Shown: in pieces, positions 17,355 to 27,900 of the stretch | Position numbering within the stretch: the first letter of the stretch is position 1 | How the letters are laid out: each line of letters starts with the position of its first letter | DNA from: Methanobrevibacter ruminantium M1 | Lineage (GTDB): Archaea > Methanobacteriota > Methanobacteria > Methanobacteriales > Methanobacteriaceae | Direction: 5' to 3' | Length of the DNA: 64,000 bases | Assembly: GCF_000024185.1 (NCBI RefSeq) | Contig: NC_013790.1 | Coordinates: 1,635,501 to 1,699,500, forward strand | Notes under the pieces: model-generated | Databases searched by the model: none | What the model saw: the letters and a program-made list of their open reading frames with translations, nothing else | Told to the model about the DNA's origin: nothing | Program-made: the position numbers and the translations under genes

Positions 17355-18128
17355 CTATTTTTGATGTGTCTCTAAAAAGCTAGAGGCTGCCAATACATTT
17401 TCCTTAAACTGAGGATTTATTTCGCTTAAAAATCCCATAAAGGAGTCTCCAATGTCATCATTATCATAATCAATTACATATTCCTTTTCTATGCCTAAAA
17501 AGTCATAAATCCACTCTTGAGGCACATTGATAAATGGAAATATGATTTTCTTGTCTTTGATATCTGAAGCATTAAAGCCATAAAGAGAAGACAAATCGAA
17601 TTTCCTATCCCATTCTATTCCCTTTCCATCAAATATGTCATTTAAGATATGATTTACTTCCTGATTTAGGTTTAATGGAGAGACAATGGCATTAAAGTCT
17701 TTTAAATTGATATTTTCATTTTCATCATATTCAATAAAGATTATGCCATATTTTCTTGAATAAGACTCTAAAACAATAAATAAAAGCTCGTTATATTCAT
17801 TGTCCATTTTTGGAATGATGACTCTATCCTTAGGGTCCAGGGAGTTTGACAAGGTCTTTGAAGCCCTTAAACATATCTTTTGAAAAAGGGAAGATCGGAC
17901 AACTTCAATATCTGGATATTCATTATTGAAAATAGATGTTCTCTTTCTGGAAAACCTTGAAAATCGAAGATTCTCTATATATATCCTTTTTTCATTGTCT
18001 TTTTCAAAGAAGCTTACAAAACGAGTGTCCACTCCGATTTGCTTTAGAAACTTTAATACATCCTTTTTGGAGTCTGAGAGACTTGTTTCTTCTTCCTTTA
18101 AAACAAAATTTGATAGAAAGTCATCCAT
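17355..18128 (-). CDS. Hypothetical 257-residue cytoplasmic protein
   Basis: I do not recognise the family. There is no signal peptide or membrane segment. The N-terminal third is charged, with an Arg-rich block (ENLRFSRFSRKRTSIF). The middle alternates strands and helices (RVIIPKMDNEYNELLFIVLES; YGIIFIEYDEN), suggesting an alpha/beta fold. The C-terminal part has IIFPFINVPQEWIYDFLGIE. The ATG follows GTGATATT, the same leader as the DUF2115 gene. It is the third gene of a same-strand run DUF2115, aroE, this gene, mazG-like, with gaps of 13, 123 and 109 bp. Confidence 0.5.
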   Translation of the reverse strand: MDDFLSNFVLKEEETSLSDSKKDVLKFLKQIGVDTRFVSFFEKDNEKRIYIENLRFSRFSRKRTSIFNNEYPDIEVVRSSLFQKICLRASKTLSNSLDPKDRVIIPKMDNEYNELLFIVLESYSRKYGIIFIEYDENENINLKDFNAIVSPLNLNQEVNHILNDIFDGKGIEWDRKFDLSSLYGFNASDIKDKKIIFPFINVPQEWIYDFLGIEKEYVIDYDNDDIGDSFMGFLSEINPQFKENVLAASSFLETHQK

Positions 18129-18251
18129 AATATCACATAAAAATAAAACTTAATAAAGATTATAAATTAATAAAATTAATAAAAATTTTAAACTAATAAA
18201 CTAATAAAATAAATAAAAATTAATAAATAGATTAAATATTAATTCAATCAC

Positions 18252-19148
18252 TTAAAAACCATTTAAATGCCTAAAAACTTTCAATAGAGCATTTTCCATT
18301 TCTTTTACAGGGGCTTCTTCTCCTAGCCATATTTCAAAGCTGCGAATGCCCTGATACAATAGCATCTTATAGCCATAAACCACTTCAGCATTGGCCTTTT
18401 TAGCCTCCTTAATCAAAGAGGTCTCCATAGGAGTGTAGACAATGTCATTTACAATCAAGTCATCATGCATCATATCTGCACTTGCTATTGGCTTGTCATT
18501 AATGTTCGGATACATTCCAATAGGAGTTGTGTCTATTAAAATCTCTGATTCCTGTATCTCTCTTTTTAGGCTGTCCATATCATAAGCATTGATATTTAAA
18601 TTGAAATTATCGTTTAATTGCTTTAAATTACTTTTTATATCATTTGCAAGGGATTCTGCCTTATTGAAATTACGATTCAATATGGATAATTCCCCAATGT
18701 CTGAACTTGCCATCTGAAAGGCAATTGCCCTTGAGGCTCCTCCAGCACCTACTATTGTTATTTTTTTATCTTTGACTGATGCTTTCTCTTCAATGGCCCT
18801 TAAGCAGCCATAGGCATCTGTATTGTATCCTTTGGTTGATATGCCCTCATTTTCATCATAATCAAATTTGATTGTATTTACAGCACCTATCATATTTGCA
18901 ATAGGATCCACTTCATCCAGACATGTTATAACTTCTCTCTTATGGGGAATTGTTACATTCAATCCCCTTATTCCAAGGGTTTTTGCCCCTTCTATGGCAC
19001 TATTTAAATTATCTGATTTGACATGAAATGGAAGATAAATGTAATTTAAATTTAAAGCTTCAAGTCCGGCATTCTGCATAGCCGGTGAGAATGTATGTTC
19101 TATAGGGTCTCCTATAACTCCTAATATCTTTGTTTTTCCATCTACCAT
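18252..19148 (-). CDS. aroE: Shikimate dehydrogenase
   Basis: The enzyme reduces 3-dehydroshikimate to shikimate with NADPH in aromatic amino acid synthesis. The substrate site is GDPIEHTFSPAMQN (Ser in SPAMQN), with the catalytic Lys in NVTIPHK. The NADP-binding Rossmann loop is GAGGASRA and the basic cofactor loop is NRNFNKA. The 298-residue length is somewhat above the usual 270-290. GGAAGTG precedes the ATG. It lies 13 bp after the DUF2115 gene and is almost certainly co-transcribed with it; no other shikimate-pathway gene is in the window. Confidence 0.92.
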   Translation of the reverse strand: MVDGKTKILGVIGDPIEHTFSPAMQNAGLEALNLNYIYLPFHVKSDNLNSAIEGAKTLGIRGLNVTIPHKREVITCLDEVDPIANMIGAVNTIKFDYDENEGISTKGYNTDAYGCLRAIEEKASVKDKKITIVGAGGASRAIAFQMASSDIGELSILNRNFNKAESLANDIKSNLKQLNDNFNLNINAYDMDSLKREIQESEILIDTTPIGMYPNINDKPIASADMMHDDLIVNDIVYTPMETSLIKEAKKANAEVVYGYKMLLYQGIRSFEIWLGEEAPVKEMENALLKVFRHLNGF

Positions 19149-19161
19149 ATAAACACTTCCT

Positions 19162-19709
19162 CTAAAACTCCAACTGTTCTGCTATGCACATCTTGCAGAC
19201 AGCATTTGGAGATTCAAGATTTGCTTCCTTAACCGGACAATAAAAGACTCCATTTTTCTGAGTGACCTTAAGTGAGCCTGGAAACGGAGTTCCAACAGGA
19301 TGAATAGGCTCTTCAAGAATATAAGTTGTGTATAAGGAGACTATTGCATATATTAAAGGAAACTTGGTCTTTGATGTTTTTGATTCACCTTCCTGATATG
19401 ACTTTAAGGTAGCAACTGATTCAATGAAGTCATCCTTGTCTATGCTGCCATCATACTGATTATTATCATCACGTATGTTCTTTATACGGCCTAAGAAGTA
19501 TTTTACATAGACAGCATTTGTCTCTTCCCTATATTTGTCCTGGACATATTTGGTATCTTCCCTAAGCTCAGCTGTAACGCTCATAAGGTCATATACAGAA
19601 ATGGTTCCTGAATGTTCCTTTAAGACCTCTAAAAAGAGCTTGCTTAGATGCTGTCTCTTCTCCGCTAATGACATTCTTAAAGTCGTCATACATAGATTCA
19701 TTGTCCATA
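19162..19709 (-). CDS. DUF2115 (UPF0305) protein, apparent N-terminal frameshift
   Basis: The C-terminal part fits the methanogen family UPF0305: FPLIYAIVSLYTTYI, EPIHPVGTPFPGSLKV and the cysteines YCPVKEAN...CKMCIAEQ, which may bind metal. Function is unknown. The main frame has only a GTG far upstream or an ATG (19674) without a ribosome site. A different frame begins with an ATG after GTGATATT, as in the neighbouring 257-residue gene, and reads MDNESMYDDFKNVISGEE before stopping. Joining this to the main frame near 19660-19675 would give a natural N-terminus, so a one-base shift, real or a sequencing error, is likely. First gene of the aroE operon. Confidence 0.65.
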
Positions 19710-19745
19710 ATATCACAATACCTAATAAATTAAACTACTAAAAAT

Positions 19746-19773
19746 TAACTAAATTAGTTAGTTAAATTAACTA
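19746..19773. promoter_or_regulatory. Two overlapping palindromes upstream of the DUF2115-aroE operon
   Basis: TAACTAA-a-TTAGTTA (19746-19760) and TAGTTAA-a-TTAACTA (19759-19773) are perfect 7-1-7 inverted repeats sharing two bases. They lie between a TATA-like region (near 19795-19806) and the start codon, where an operator would act. The rest of the gap to the adhesin gene is AT-rich and without a gene. Confidence 0.45.
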
Positions 19774-20002
19774 TTAAATTCTAATTTTTCTTATCATATA
19801 ATATTATAACTTAATAAATATTAAATTTAATTATTTTTAACTTAATTATTTTTAATTTAATTATTTTATAAAACCAGAACAAGCAATTTGAAAAAATACT
19901 TAAAATAGCTTTTATAAAAAAATAAGATAAAAAAAAGAGTTAAAAAGAATCAAAAGAATTATCTGGATTTTAGAGAAAATTAAAAATAAAAAAGAAGATT
20001 AA

Positions 20003-20018
20003 AGGGTTTGAAAACCCT
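20003..20018 (-). terminator. Hairpin after adhesin gene 1
   Basis: AGGGTTT and AAACCCT flank a two-base loop just after the stop codon of the 1539-residue adhesin gene. An equivalent hairpin follows the paralogous gene, which supports a real 3'-end element. Confidence 0.6.
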
Positions 20019-20023
20019 AAGAA

Positions 20024-23000
20024 CTATTTTATAGTAAGTTTTGAGCTTTTAGTAATCTTCTTATATGTGCTGTCTCCTCCAAACTGAACTGTAAAGCTAT
20101 AGGTTCCTTTCTTGCTTAGGCTGACCTTTACAGTAGCTATACCATCCTCATTAGTATTTGCAGAATATACCTTTCCATTAATAGTGAAAGTGACCTTTTT
20201 GCCTGGAAGGGCACTTTCCCTTGAGGATTTAAGTGTAGCAGTCAAGACCTTTGTCTTAGCGCTTGACTTATAGGTCTTAGGACTTGTAGTTAGAACAGGA
20301 GTCTGTTCAGTTACACTAATCAGCGCAACATTGAATGATCCGCTATAGCAGTCATCTCCAAGGAATGCTATTGCAAATGTGTAATGGTTGGCATACTTAA
20401 GGTTTATCTGAAGCTGTGCCTCACCTGTTTCGTTGGTTGTTCTATTGTATTTGACTCCATTGAAACCTATGAATACCTGTCTTCCGGCTATTGGCTTTCC
20501 ATTATTATCCAGCAATTTGAATTTAAAGTATTCTCCAACTCTTCCCTCTAATTTTGAATCGAATGCAACTGTATTCATATCTGTGTAGTTAAATGATGTC
20601 TTTGCCCTTTTAACTGTCACCATTGCACTTGTGCTGGATTCTGTATAGTTTTCATTTCCTCCAAATGCAATGCTTGCATTGTAGTTGTCTGGAATTAGAT
20701 TCTTAAGAGACACTTTGATTTGGCCATTGGAATCTGTAGTGTAATTTCTTTTTCCAGCCAAATCAACAAATACATTTGCTCCTGCAATAGGATTGTTCTG
20801 AGAGTTAGTTAAGCTTACAATAAGATAATCATCATCATTATAAGTGCTAATAATGTCTGTTGCATTTAATTTGCTTGAATCCTTGATAATAACTATCTTG
20901 CTTGAAGAGCTTGAACCGTTGTACTTGTAATTGCCTGCAAATGTGACATTCAAAACATGTGTATCTACAGCCAATCCTGTAGTTGAAAGCTTGATTTGTC
21001 CATTTGAATCTGTTATATAACTCTTTTTGCCATTTAAGTCAACAGTTATATTTGCATCTCCAATTGGGTTTCCGTTTATATCTTTTAAGCTGATTGTAAA
21101 ATTCTTATCCATATTATAGCTTGAAGTCACATTTGGAACTGTCAATACAGTTTCAATCATTAATCCTTCAATGGAGATTGAACAATTATTATTGGACTGA
21201 TTGGAATCGGCTTCATTGGCCTTGACAGTCACATCATTGCTTATTATTCCAGCTCTGTTGATTTTGGCAACTATTGTTAGGCTTGCACTTTCACCATTAT
21301 TCAAATTGCCAACCAACCATTTATTTCCATCATAGCTTCCCTTTGTTGAGGAATTGGAAATAAGATCAAGGATGGAGCTTAATGTCTCATCCACATAAAC
21401 TCCGCTAGCATTGGAAGGACCATCATTGACCACAGAGACTGTAAACTTAATCATGTTATCTACAAAAGCCTTAGATACATTTGCAGTTTTGTTTATTTTC
21501 AAATCAACCAAAGGATAAACGTTTATCTTTACAGTGGCATTGGAAGGAGAATAATCCTCATTTCCAGCATAACTAACAAATATAGTTGCATTTCCTTTTA
21601 AAATTCCAGTTATTCTTCCATCATTATCAATGACCGCCACAGTTTCATTATCACTTTGGTAATTCAATAAACCTGCTTCCTCTGGAGATAGTGTTGCATT
21701 TATTAGAGAGCTCTCTGTTTCGGCAATGGAAATAGAATCTGCCACATCGATGCTGGTTTTGATAAGAACATCAATTGAAACATCTATAGAGGAGCTGTTA
21801 TGATAATCGTCGACAATCAAGGTCAGATTAGCAATATAATGGCCTGCATCCAATCCTGTGATGATTATCTTATCATCATTTACTGTGAAATTATAGTCTG
21901 TTCCATTTTCTAAAAGAGATCCGTCCTTTTTAATGCTTTCTATAGTTACAGTGCCGTTTTGAGCCATATAATTCAATTCTATATCGCTTCCATTTACAGC
22001 AACTGCCCCCTCAGCTTCAAGGGCTGAAGCTGCCTTATAGACATTGAAGGATGTCCTGTTTTGAATATAGACAAGCTCAACATTCTCCTGATCGATTGCC
22101 CTCAATTGAACATAAGCCCCATAGCCATCCTTTATGTCAAAAAGATGTGGAATTACTATTAGCTTTTCTCCTTTTACTACATCCTCATCGGTGATTGTGA
22201 TATTATATCCCAATACCCTTCCCCTTTCAACATCCTGGTCTGTGAATGTGACATCATAGCTTGAATTTGCAATATAGACTGTGTAGTTACCTGTATAATT
22301 GGCGGTTATATTTACAACAGGATACTGGTCATAAGAGATATCCGCCACATCAATGCCAAGAATGTTTTCACAAAGATATGGGACATTGAATATGTCAGGC
22401 TTAAGCTTTTTGGCAGTGTAATAGCTGTTATCTGGAACGGAGACCTGATATGCATAAGTTCCGCTTGGCAAGGTCCTCATCTCATCAAATATAACCTCTC
22501 CCATGCTATTGGTCATCTTAGTGACATTTAAGCTATGTCCATTACCCCTGCAGTCAAGGATGATGTTTATTCCAGCTTCCAGATTTCTTTTTATAGGATA
22601 GTCGCCGGTGACAAATTCCCCATCCCAATAGGTGACATTGTGAAAATCGACAGTTTTCTCGGCATAGATGGCATTCATATAATTCTCATAGCCCCTTAAT
22701 GTGACTATAAGATTGGCATTATCATTATAAGCAGATAATGAAAAAATATCTGCCTTATTATACTTGAAGGTTGAATTTGCAATAAGATTTACATCTCCCT
22801 CAACATAGATGGCTCCTCCTCTAGAGGCATAGTTATACTCAAAAGTGGAATTTGCAACTATGATACATTTTAATTGATCATATAAATATATCGCTCCCCC
22901 CTTTGTATTAGATCCATCCTCTTTAGGATGATTATTTATAAAATCACAATCTGTGATTATAAATCCTGAATCCGCCTCTACATTTGAGCAATAAATTGCA

Positions 23001-24643
23001 GATCCATATCGAGCCTGATTTTCCTCAAAATAAGAGTTTGAAATCTTACCCTTATTGACATACCAATATATGGCCCCTCCTGAAGAATTGGCAGAGTTGT
23101 TTATGAAGCGGCAGTTGTCAATATTGCTGTTGTTGCCCCTATAAATATAGAAGGCCCCTCCCTTTTCTGCCTGATTGCTGTCGAAGATGCAATGGGAGAT
23201 GTTACAGTCATGGATTGAATAAATGGCGCCTTCGCTTTTGCCGATATTGCCTGAAAAATTACAGTTTTCTATAATGCTTCTACTTGAAACCATCATAATG
23301 GCACTGCCTGTAGTTGCATTATTTCCTATTAAAGTGGAGCCTTTAATAATAACTCCCACTGTGTTGGAATCAGTACAGATGGCTCCTCCATTCGCTTCGG
23401 CATAGTTATTTTCAAAATAACTATCTATGACATTACTATAGGAATGAAGGAATACAGCGCCAGCATGATGAGCTGAGTTATTTATGAATCGGCAGTCCGA
23501 AACATTATAGTTTGCAGTGCCTCTGATGGCACCTCCGGTATTAGCATAGTTATTATAGAATTGGCATAGGGAAACGTCAAATGGTTTTAAACTGCCATAG
23601 ATGGCGCCCCCAGAATTTTTGGCATAGTTATCTATGAACTTGCAATTATAGACGCTTTGGTAGTAGCCGTCAAAATTGATGGCCCCGCCTCCCCCTGTGG
23701 CATTGTTATTTATGAAAGTGGAATTTTCCAAGCGGAAGAAAGTCATATCCCCATTCTTCTGAGTGTCTGTCATTATTGCACCGGCGGTAACGGCGCTATT
23801 GTTTTCAAAGCTGCAATTTGAAACAAGGCAATTGAATCCGCATGTGGTAATTCCCGCCCCAATTTGGGCATTGTTCTCTACAAATTTGCAGCCACCCACA
23901 TAAAGGTCATTGGAATTGTTTGATTGGAAAATGGCTCCCCCCAGCCAAGCATGATTCCCCTTAAAGGAGCAATTTACAATTGCGCAGTTTGTTCCATCCA
24001 AATATATGGCCCCTCCATTGCCATTATTGTCAATATTTCCCCCATAGTCAAAGTGAATATTGATTAATGTGACATCGTCTGAATCTATATATAATATTCT
24101 GGACTTTAAGTATGCATCTAAATAATGGCTTTTGTTATTGGCTTCATAGCTACCTATGATTGTAAGGGGCTTATTGATGCTGATGGCGGTCCCATTCCCA
24201 TGGAATTTGTATGACTTGAGATAAAGGATGTCCCCATCATTTGCCCTATCTATAGCATCTTGAATATCTTGAAATGTGCTTCCTGTAACATTTATGACAT
24301 TTGAGTCCTTTAGGGCATTTGAATAAGAGCTCTTTGTATTGTATTTGAAATCATAATTCTCAAATCCCATTAGGTCTTGATTGGAATCTGCAGATATGTC
24401 TTTAGAATCATTAGATAATTCTTGATTAAAATTGGATTCTGGTGAATCCTTATTGATTTTATTTAATTGTTCTGATTCATCAAATTGGGAAATTTCATCA
24501 ATTGAGTCTTGAATGGATAAATCTCCATTATCTTGAATAGATGAATCATTTGTATTTATAGCTGAAACGCTTGATAAAGATATCAATACGCTTAAAATAA
24601 TTAGAATAGATAAAAATAATTTCTTTTTATTCGTTTTACTCAC
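20024..24643 (-). CDS. Adhesin-like surface protein 1 (beta-helix, Ig-like repeats)
   Basis: A 1539-residue exported protein. Residues 1-28 form a signal peptide (LFLSILIILSVLISLSSVSA). A Gln/Asp/Ser-rich linker follows. Residues ~110-650 are a right-handed beta-helix of Pmp-like repeats (NNSA...GGAIY motifs). Next come Ig-like parts, a Big_2-like segment (TLSPEEAGLLNYQSDN), a DUF11-type domain (VVNDGPSNASGVYV) and Ig-like repeats with DSNGQIK. The last ~95 residues are nearly identical to those of the next gene; no C-terminal membrane anchor is visible. The start is GTG, inside AAGGTGAG. The paralog has an ATG four codons earlier, but here that ATG is ATA and out of frame, so the start is uncertain. 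Probably a cell-surface adhesin. Confidence 0.82.
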   Translation of the reverse strand: MSKTNKKKLFLSILIILSVLISLSSVSAINTNDSSIQDNGDLSIQDSIDEISQFDESEQLNKINKDSPESNFNQELSNDSKDISADSNQDLMGFENYDFKYNTKSSYSNALKDSNVINVTGSTFQDIQDAIDRANDGDILYLKSYKFHGNGTAISINKPLTIIGSYEANNKSHYLDAYLKSRILYIDSDDVTLINIHFDYGGNIDNNGNGGAIYLDGTNCAIVNCSFKGNHAWLGGAIFQSNNSNDLYVGGCKFVENNAQIGAGITTCGFNCLVSNCSFENNSAVTAGAIMTDTQKNGDMTFFRLENSTFINNNATGGGGAINFDGYYQSVYNCKFIDNYAKNSGGAIYGSLKPFDVSLCQFYNNYANTGGAIRGTANYNVSDCRFINNSAHHAGAVFLHSYSNVIDSYFENNYAEANGGAICTDSNTVGVIIKGSTLIGNNATTGSAIMMVSSRSIIENCNFSGNIGKSEGAIYSIHDCNISHCIFDSNQAEKGGAFYIYRGNNSNIDNCRFINNSANSSGGAIYWYVNKGKISNSYFEENQARYGSAIYCSNVEADSGFIITDCDFINNHPKEDGSNTKGGAIYLYDQLKCIIVANSTFEYNYASRGGAIYVEGDVNLIANSTFKYNKADIFSLSAYNDNANLIVTLRGYENYMNAIYAEKTVDFHNVTYWDGEFVTGDYPIKRNLEAGINIILDCRGNGHSLNVTKMTNSMGEVIFDEMRTLPSGTYAYQVSVPDNSYYTAKKLKPDIFNVPYLCENILGIDVADISYDQYPVVNITANYTGNYTVYIANSSYDVTFTDQDVERGRVLGYNITITDEDVVKGEKLIVIPHLFDIKDGYGAYVQLRAIDQENVELVYIQNRTSFNVYKAASALEAEGAVAVNGSDIELNYMAQNGTVTIESIKKDGSLLENGTDYNFTVNDDKIIITGLDAGHYIANLTLIVDDYHNSSSIDVSIDVLIKTSIDVADSISIAETESSLINATLSPEEAGLLNYQSDNETVAVIDNDGRITGILKGNATIFVSYAGNEDYSPSNATVKINVYPLVDLKINKTANVSKAFVDNMIKFTVSVVNDGPSNASGVYVDETLSSILDLISNSSTKGSYDGNKWLVGNLNNGESASLTIVAKINRAGIISNDVTVKANEADSNQSNNNCSISIEGLMIETVLTVPNVTSSYNMDKNFTISLKDINGNPIGDANITVDLNGKKSYITDSNGQIKLSTTGLAVDTHVLNVTFAGNYKYNGSSSSSKIVIIKDSSKLNATDIISTYNDDDYLIVSLTNSQNNPIAGANVFVDLAGKRNYTTDSNGQIKVSLKNLIPDNYNASIAFGGNENYTESSTSAMVTVKRAKTSFNYTDMNTVAFDSKLEGRVGEYFKFKLLDNNGKPIAGRQVFIGFNGVKYNRTTNETGEAQLQINLKYANHYTFAIAFLGDDCYSGSFNVALISVTEQTPVLTTSPKTYKSSAKTKVLTATLKSSRESALPGKKVTFTINGKVYSANTNEDGIATVKVSLSKKGTYSFTVQFGGDSTYKKITKSSKLTIK

Positions 24644-24776
24644 CTTTTTAATCTATTATATTAAAATGTTATTTAATTAATTATTATTAATTATATTTTA
24701 ATTATTATATAATGATTTTCACTTTATTTAAATATTCAAGATAAACTATTAAAAACCATAAAATTTCTAGATTTTT

Positions 24777-24927
24777 AAAAAAAAAAGAATGAAAAAATAG
24801 GATTATTTAACTTAAAAAGAAATTAAAAAAAAGAATGAAAAAATAGGATTATTTAACTTAAAAAGAAATTAAAAAAAAGAATGAAAAAAATAGGATTATC
24901 TAACTTTAAAAGAAAATAAAAAAAAGA
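24777..24927. repeat. 46/47-bp tandem repeat between the adhesin genes
   Basis: Three copies of AGAATGAAAAAATAGGATTA-type units are spaced 46 and 47 bp apart. They lie in the gap between the two adhesin genes, which has no other visible content except the terminator hairpin of the second gene. Confidence 0.85.
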
Positions 24928-24967
24928 ATTTTTAACTTTTTAAGTAAATTAAAATAAAAAAAGATTA

Positions 24968-24986
24968 TTAGGGTTTAAAACCCTAA
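24968..24986 (-). terminator. Hairpin after adhesin gene 2
   Basis: TTAGGGTTT and AAACCCTAA flank a single base, immediately after the stop codon. It is the counterpart of the hairpin after adhesin gene 1. Confidence 0.6.
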
Positions 24987-24990
24987 AATA

Positions 24991-27900
24991 CTATTTTATT
25001 GTTAGTTTTGAACTTTTAGTCACCTTCTTATATGTGCTGTCTCCTCCATACTGGGCTGTAAAGCTATAGGTTCCTTTCTTGCTTAAGCTTACATTTACAG
25101 TTGCAATGCCATCAGAATTGGTATTTCCGCTATAAACCTTTCCATTAAGGGTGAAAGTGATTTTTTTGCCTGCAAGGGCTTGTCCTCTTGATGATTTAAG
25201 AGTGGCAGTCAAGGCCTTTGTCTTTGCAGTTGATTTATAGGTTTTAGGACTTGTAGTTAGAACAGGAGTCTGTTCAGTCACATTGATCAGTGCTACTTGG
25301 AAATCACCGCTATAGTTGTTATCTCCGAGGAATGCGATTGCAAAGGTGTAATGGTTGGCGTACTTTAGGTTGATCTGAAGCCTTGCCTCACCTGTTTGGT
25401 TGGTTGTTCTATTGTATTTTACTCCATTGAAACCTATGAATACCTGTTTTCCTGCTATTGGCTTTCCATCATTATCCAATAATTGGAATTGGAAATATTC
25501 TCCAACTCTTCCCTCTATATTTGAATCGAAGGCAACTGTATTCATATTTGTATAGTTTAATGATGTGCTTGCCCTTTTAACAACTATGATTGCACTTGCA
25601 TGAGAGGAGTAATATTTCTCATTTCCTTCGAATCTTATTGTTGCATTATAAGTGTCTGGAATTAAAGACTTAGTTGGAATCTTTATTTGACCATTTGAAT
25701 CAGTTGTATAATTCTTCTTGCCATTTAAGTCAACAGACACTATAAATCCACTTAATGGATTGCCTTTGCTGTCATTTAATCCAATTATCAAATCTTTATT
25801 AAGATTATAGCTTGTAGTTATATTATTTGCAGTCAATTGAGTATTTATTTTAACACAATTAATAGATAATGTGAAATTATTATTGGATTCATTTGAATCC
25901 TTTTCATTGGAATATGCAGTTACACTATTTTCAATTTTGCCTGCTCTTATTGCCTTAACAGTTAAATTTAAGCTAACTGGACTATTCGGATCTAATTGAT
26001 CAACAGACCATACAGAAGTGGAATTATCATAGTTTCCAATGCTTAGATTGACATTGACAAGCTCAATAAACTGACTTAATAATTCATCTACAATAATATT
26101 TGTAGCCTTTGAAGGACCTAAATTAATAAGATTAATTGTATAAGTGAATGTATCTCCCACATTAAGTGATTTTTTATTAGAAGTCACATTAATACTCAAA
26201 TCAACAATAGGGAGTGCTTTAATTGTGCTTATGCTTGCAATATTGTTTGTATAATTGGAATCCCTTTCTGTGGAATTTGCAATTACCTTATTATCAATGT
26301 TACCAACAGATTTTACATTTGCAATAATTGTTAGGTTAACTGTTTCTCCTTTATTTAGATTGCCAATAGTCCACTTGCTTCCATCATAATTGCCTTTTGT
26401 TGTAGAATTGGAAGCCAAAACAAGATTAGAGTTTAATGCTTCATTTACATATACTCCAGTTGCATTGGAAGGGCCATTGTTTGAAACAGTGATGACAAAT
26501 TTGATCTTATCACCAATATAGACTTCACCAGATACATTTGCACTTTTAGCAATTTTTAAATCCACTAACGGATAAACTGTAACCAAAGCTGTAGCATTGC
26601 TGGCTAAAAACTTCTCATTTCCACTGAAGCTAACAGTTATATTTGCTTTTCCTTGGCCAAGTCCAGTTATCTTTCCATAATTGTCAACCTTCACTATCTT
26701 TTCATTGCTGCTTTTATAAGTCAAGTTTCCTGCATTTGCCGGGTCTAGAACTGCACCCATATCAATGGATTCATCCATATACAATTCAAATGACTTATTG
26801 ACTTTGATTGATGTTGGCATGCTTCCTGAATAGACAGAGACCTTCACTGTAGCATTTGAAGGGGCATAAATATCGTTTCCATCAAATAGAACCATAATGG
26901 TTGTGTTTCCCTCAGATATTGCAGTGAGATTGCCTTTAGAGTCAACCTTCACTATGCTTTCATCATTGCTGATGTAACGTAGAGTCCCTGCATCTTCAGG
27001 AATTAGGGTTGGACTTAAAAGATAGCTCTTATCCTTTTCAATTGCCACTGACTCTTGAACGTCAATGGCTGTTCGACCTAGGATGCAAATAAAGACTTCT
27101 TTTGTTGAAGGGTTATAGTTGGAATCAACAATGGTTTTTAATTTTACAGTATAATTGCCCATATCCAATCCAGTGATTATTATCTTATCTGGAGTGACTG
27201 TAAAATTATAATCAGTGCCTTCCTCCAATATGGCAGAGCCCCTTCTAATGTTGTCTATGCTTGCAGTTCCGTTTTCAATTGTGTAGTTTACCTCAGCGCC
27301 ATCCCCCTCAATGGCAATTGTTTCATTTGCATCTATGCTGGATTCTGCCTTATAGACATTGAATGAAGTCCTATTATGAATATTTATGTAATTTTCGCCG
27401 TCTTCAAGGTCTGCAAACTGAATGTATGCTCCATATCCGTTCTTAACATTCAAAGAATTTTTTAGGATTGTCCATTTATTTCCCTTGAGCTCATTCTCAT
27501 TTACTGTAATATCATAGGCCAATACATTGCCCTTTGCGACATCGTCATCGGTGAATATTGCATCATAATTTGAATTTGCAATATAGATCCTGTATTCTCC
27601 AGAGACGTCAGTATTTACATTAACCTTTAGGTCTTCCCCATAGATTGAATCATCTAGAGAAATAGCAAGGGTGTTGTCAGTGGCTTTTTTAGGGACAGTG
27701 ATCATGCCGCTTAACTTCTCTGACTCTGAATAATAGCTGTCTTTAGGATGATATGCCTCATAATAATAGATTCCTGGAGAAAGACCATTATACTCATTAA
27801 AAACAACTTCCCCCTTGATATTAGTTATTTTTGTAATATTTAAAACAACAGGACCTGCCGAAACGCCTTGGCGAAGAACTATTCTGATTTTTATGCCTGC

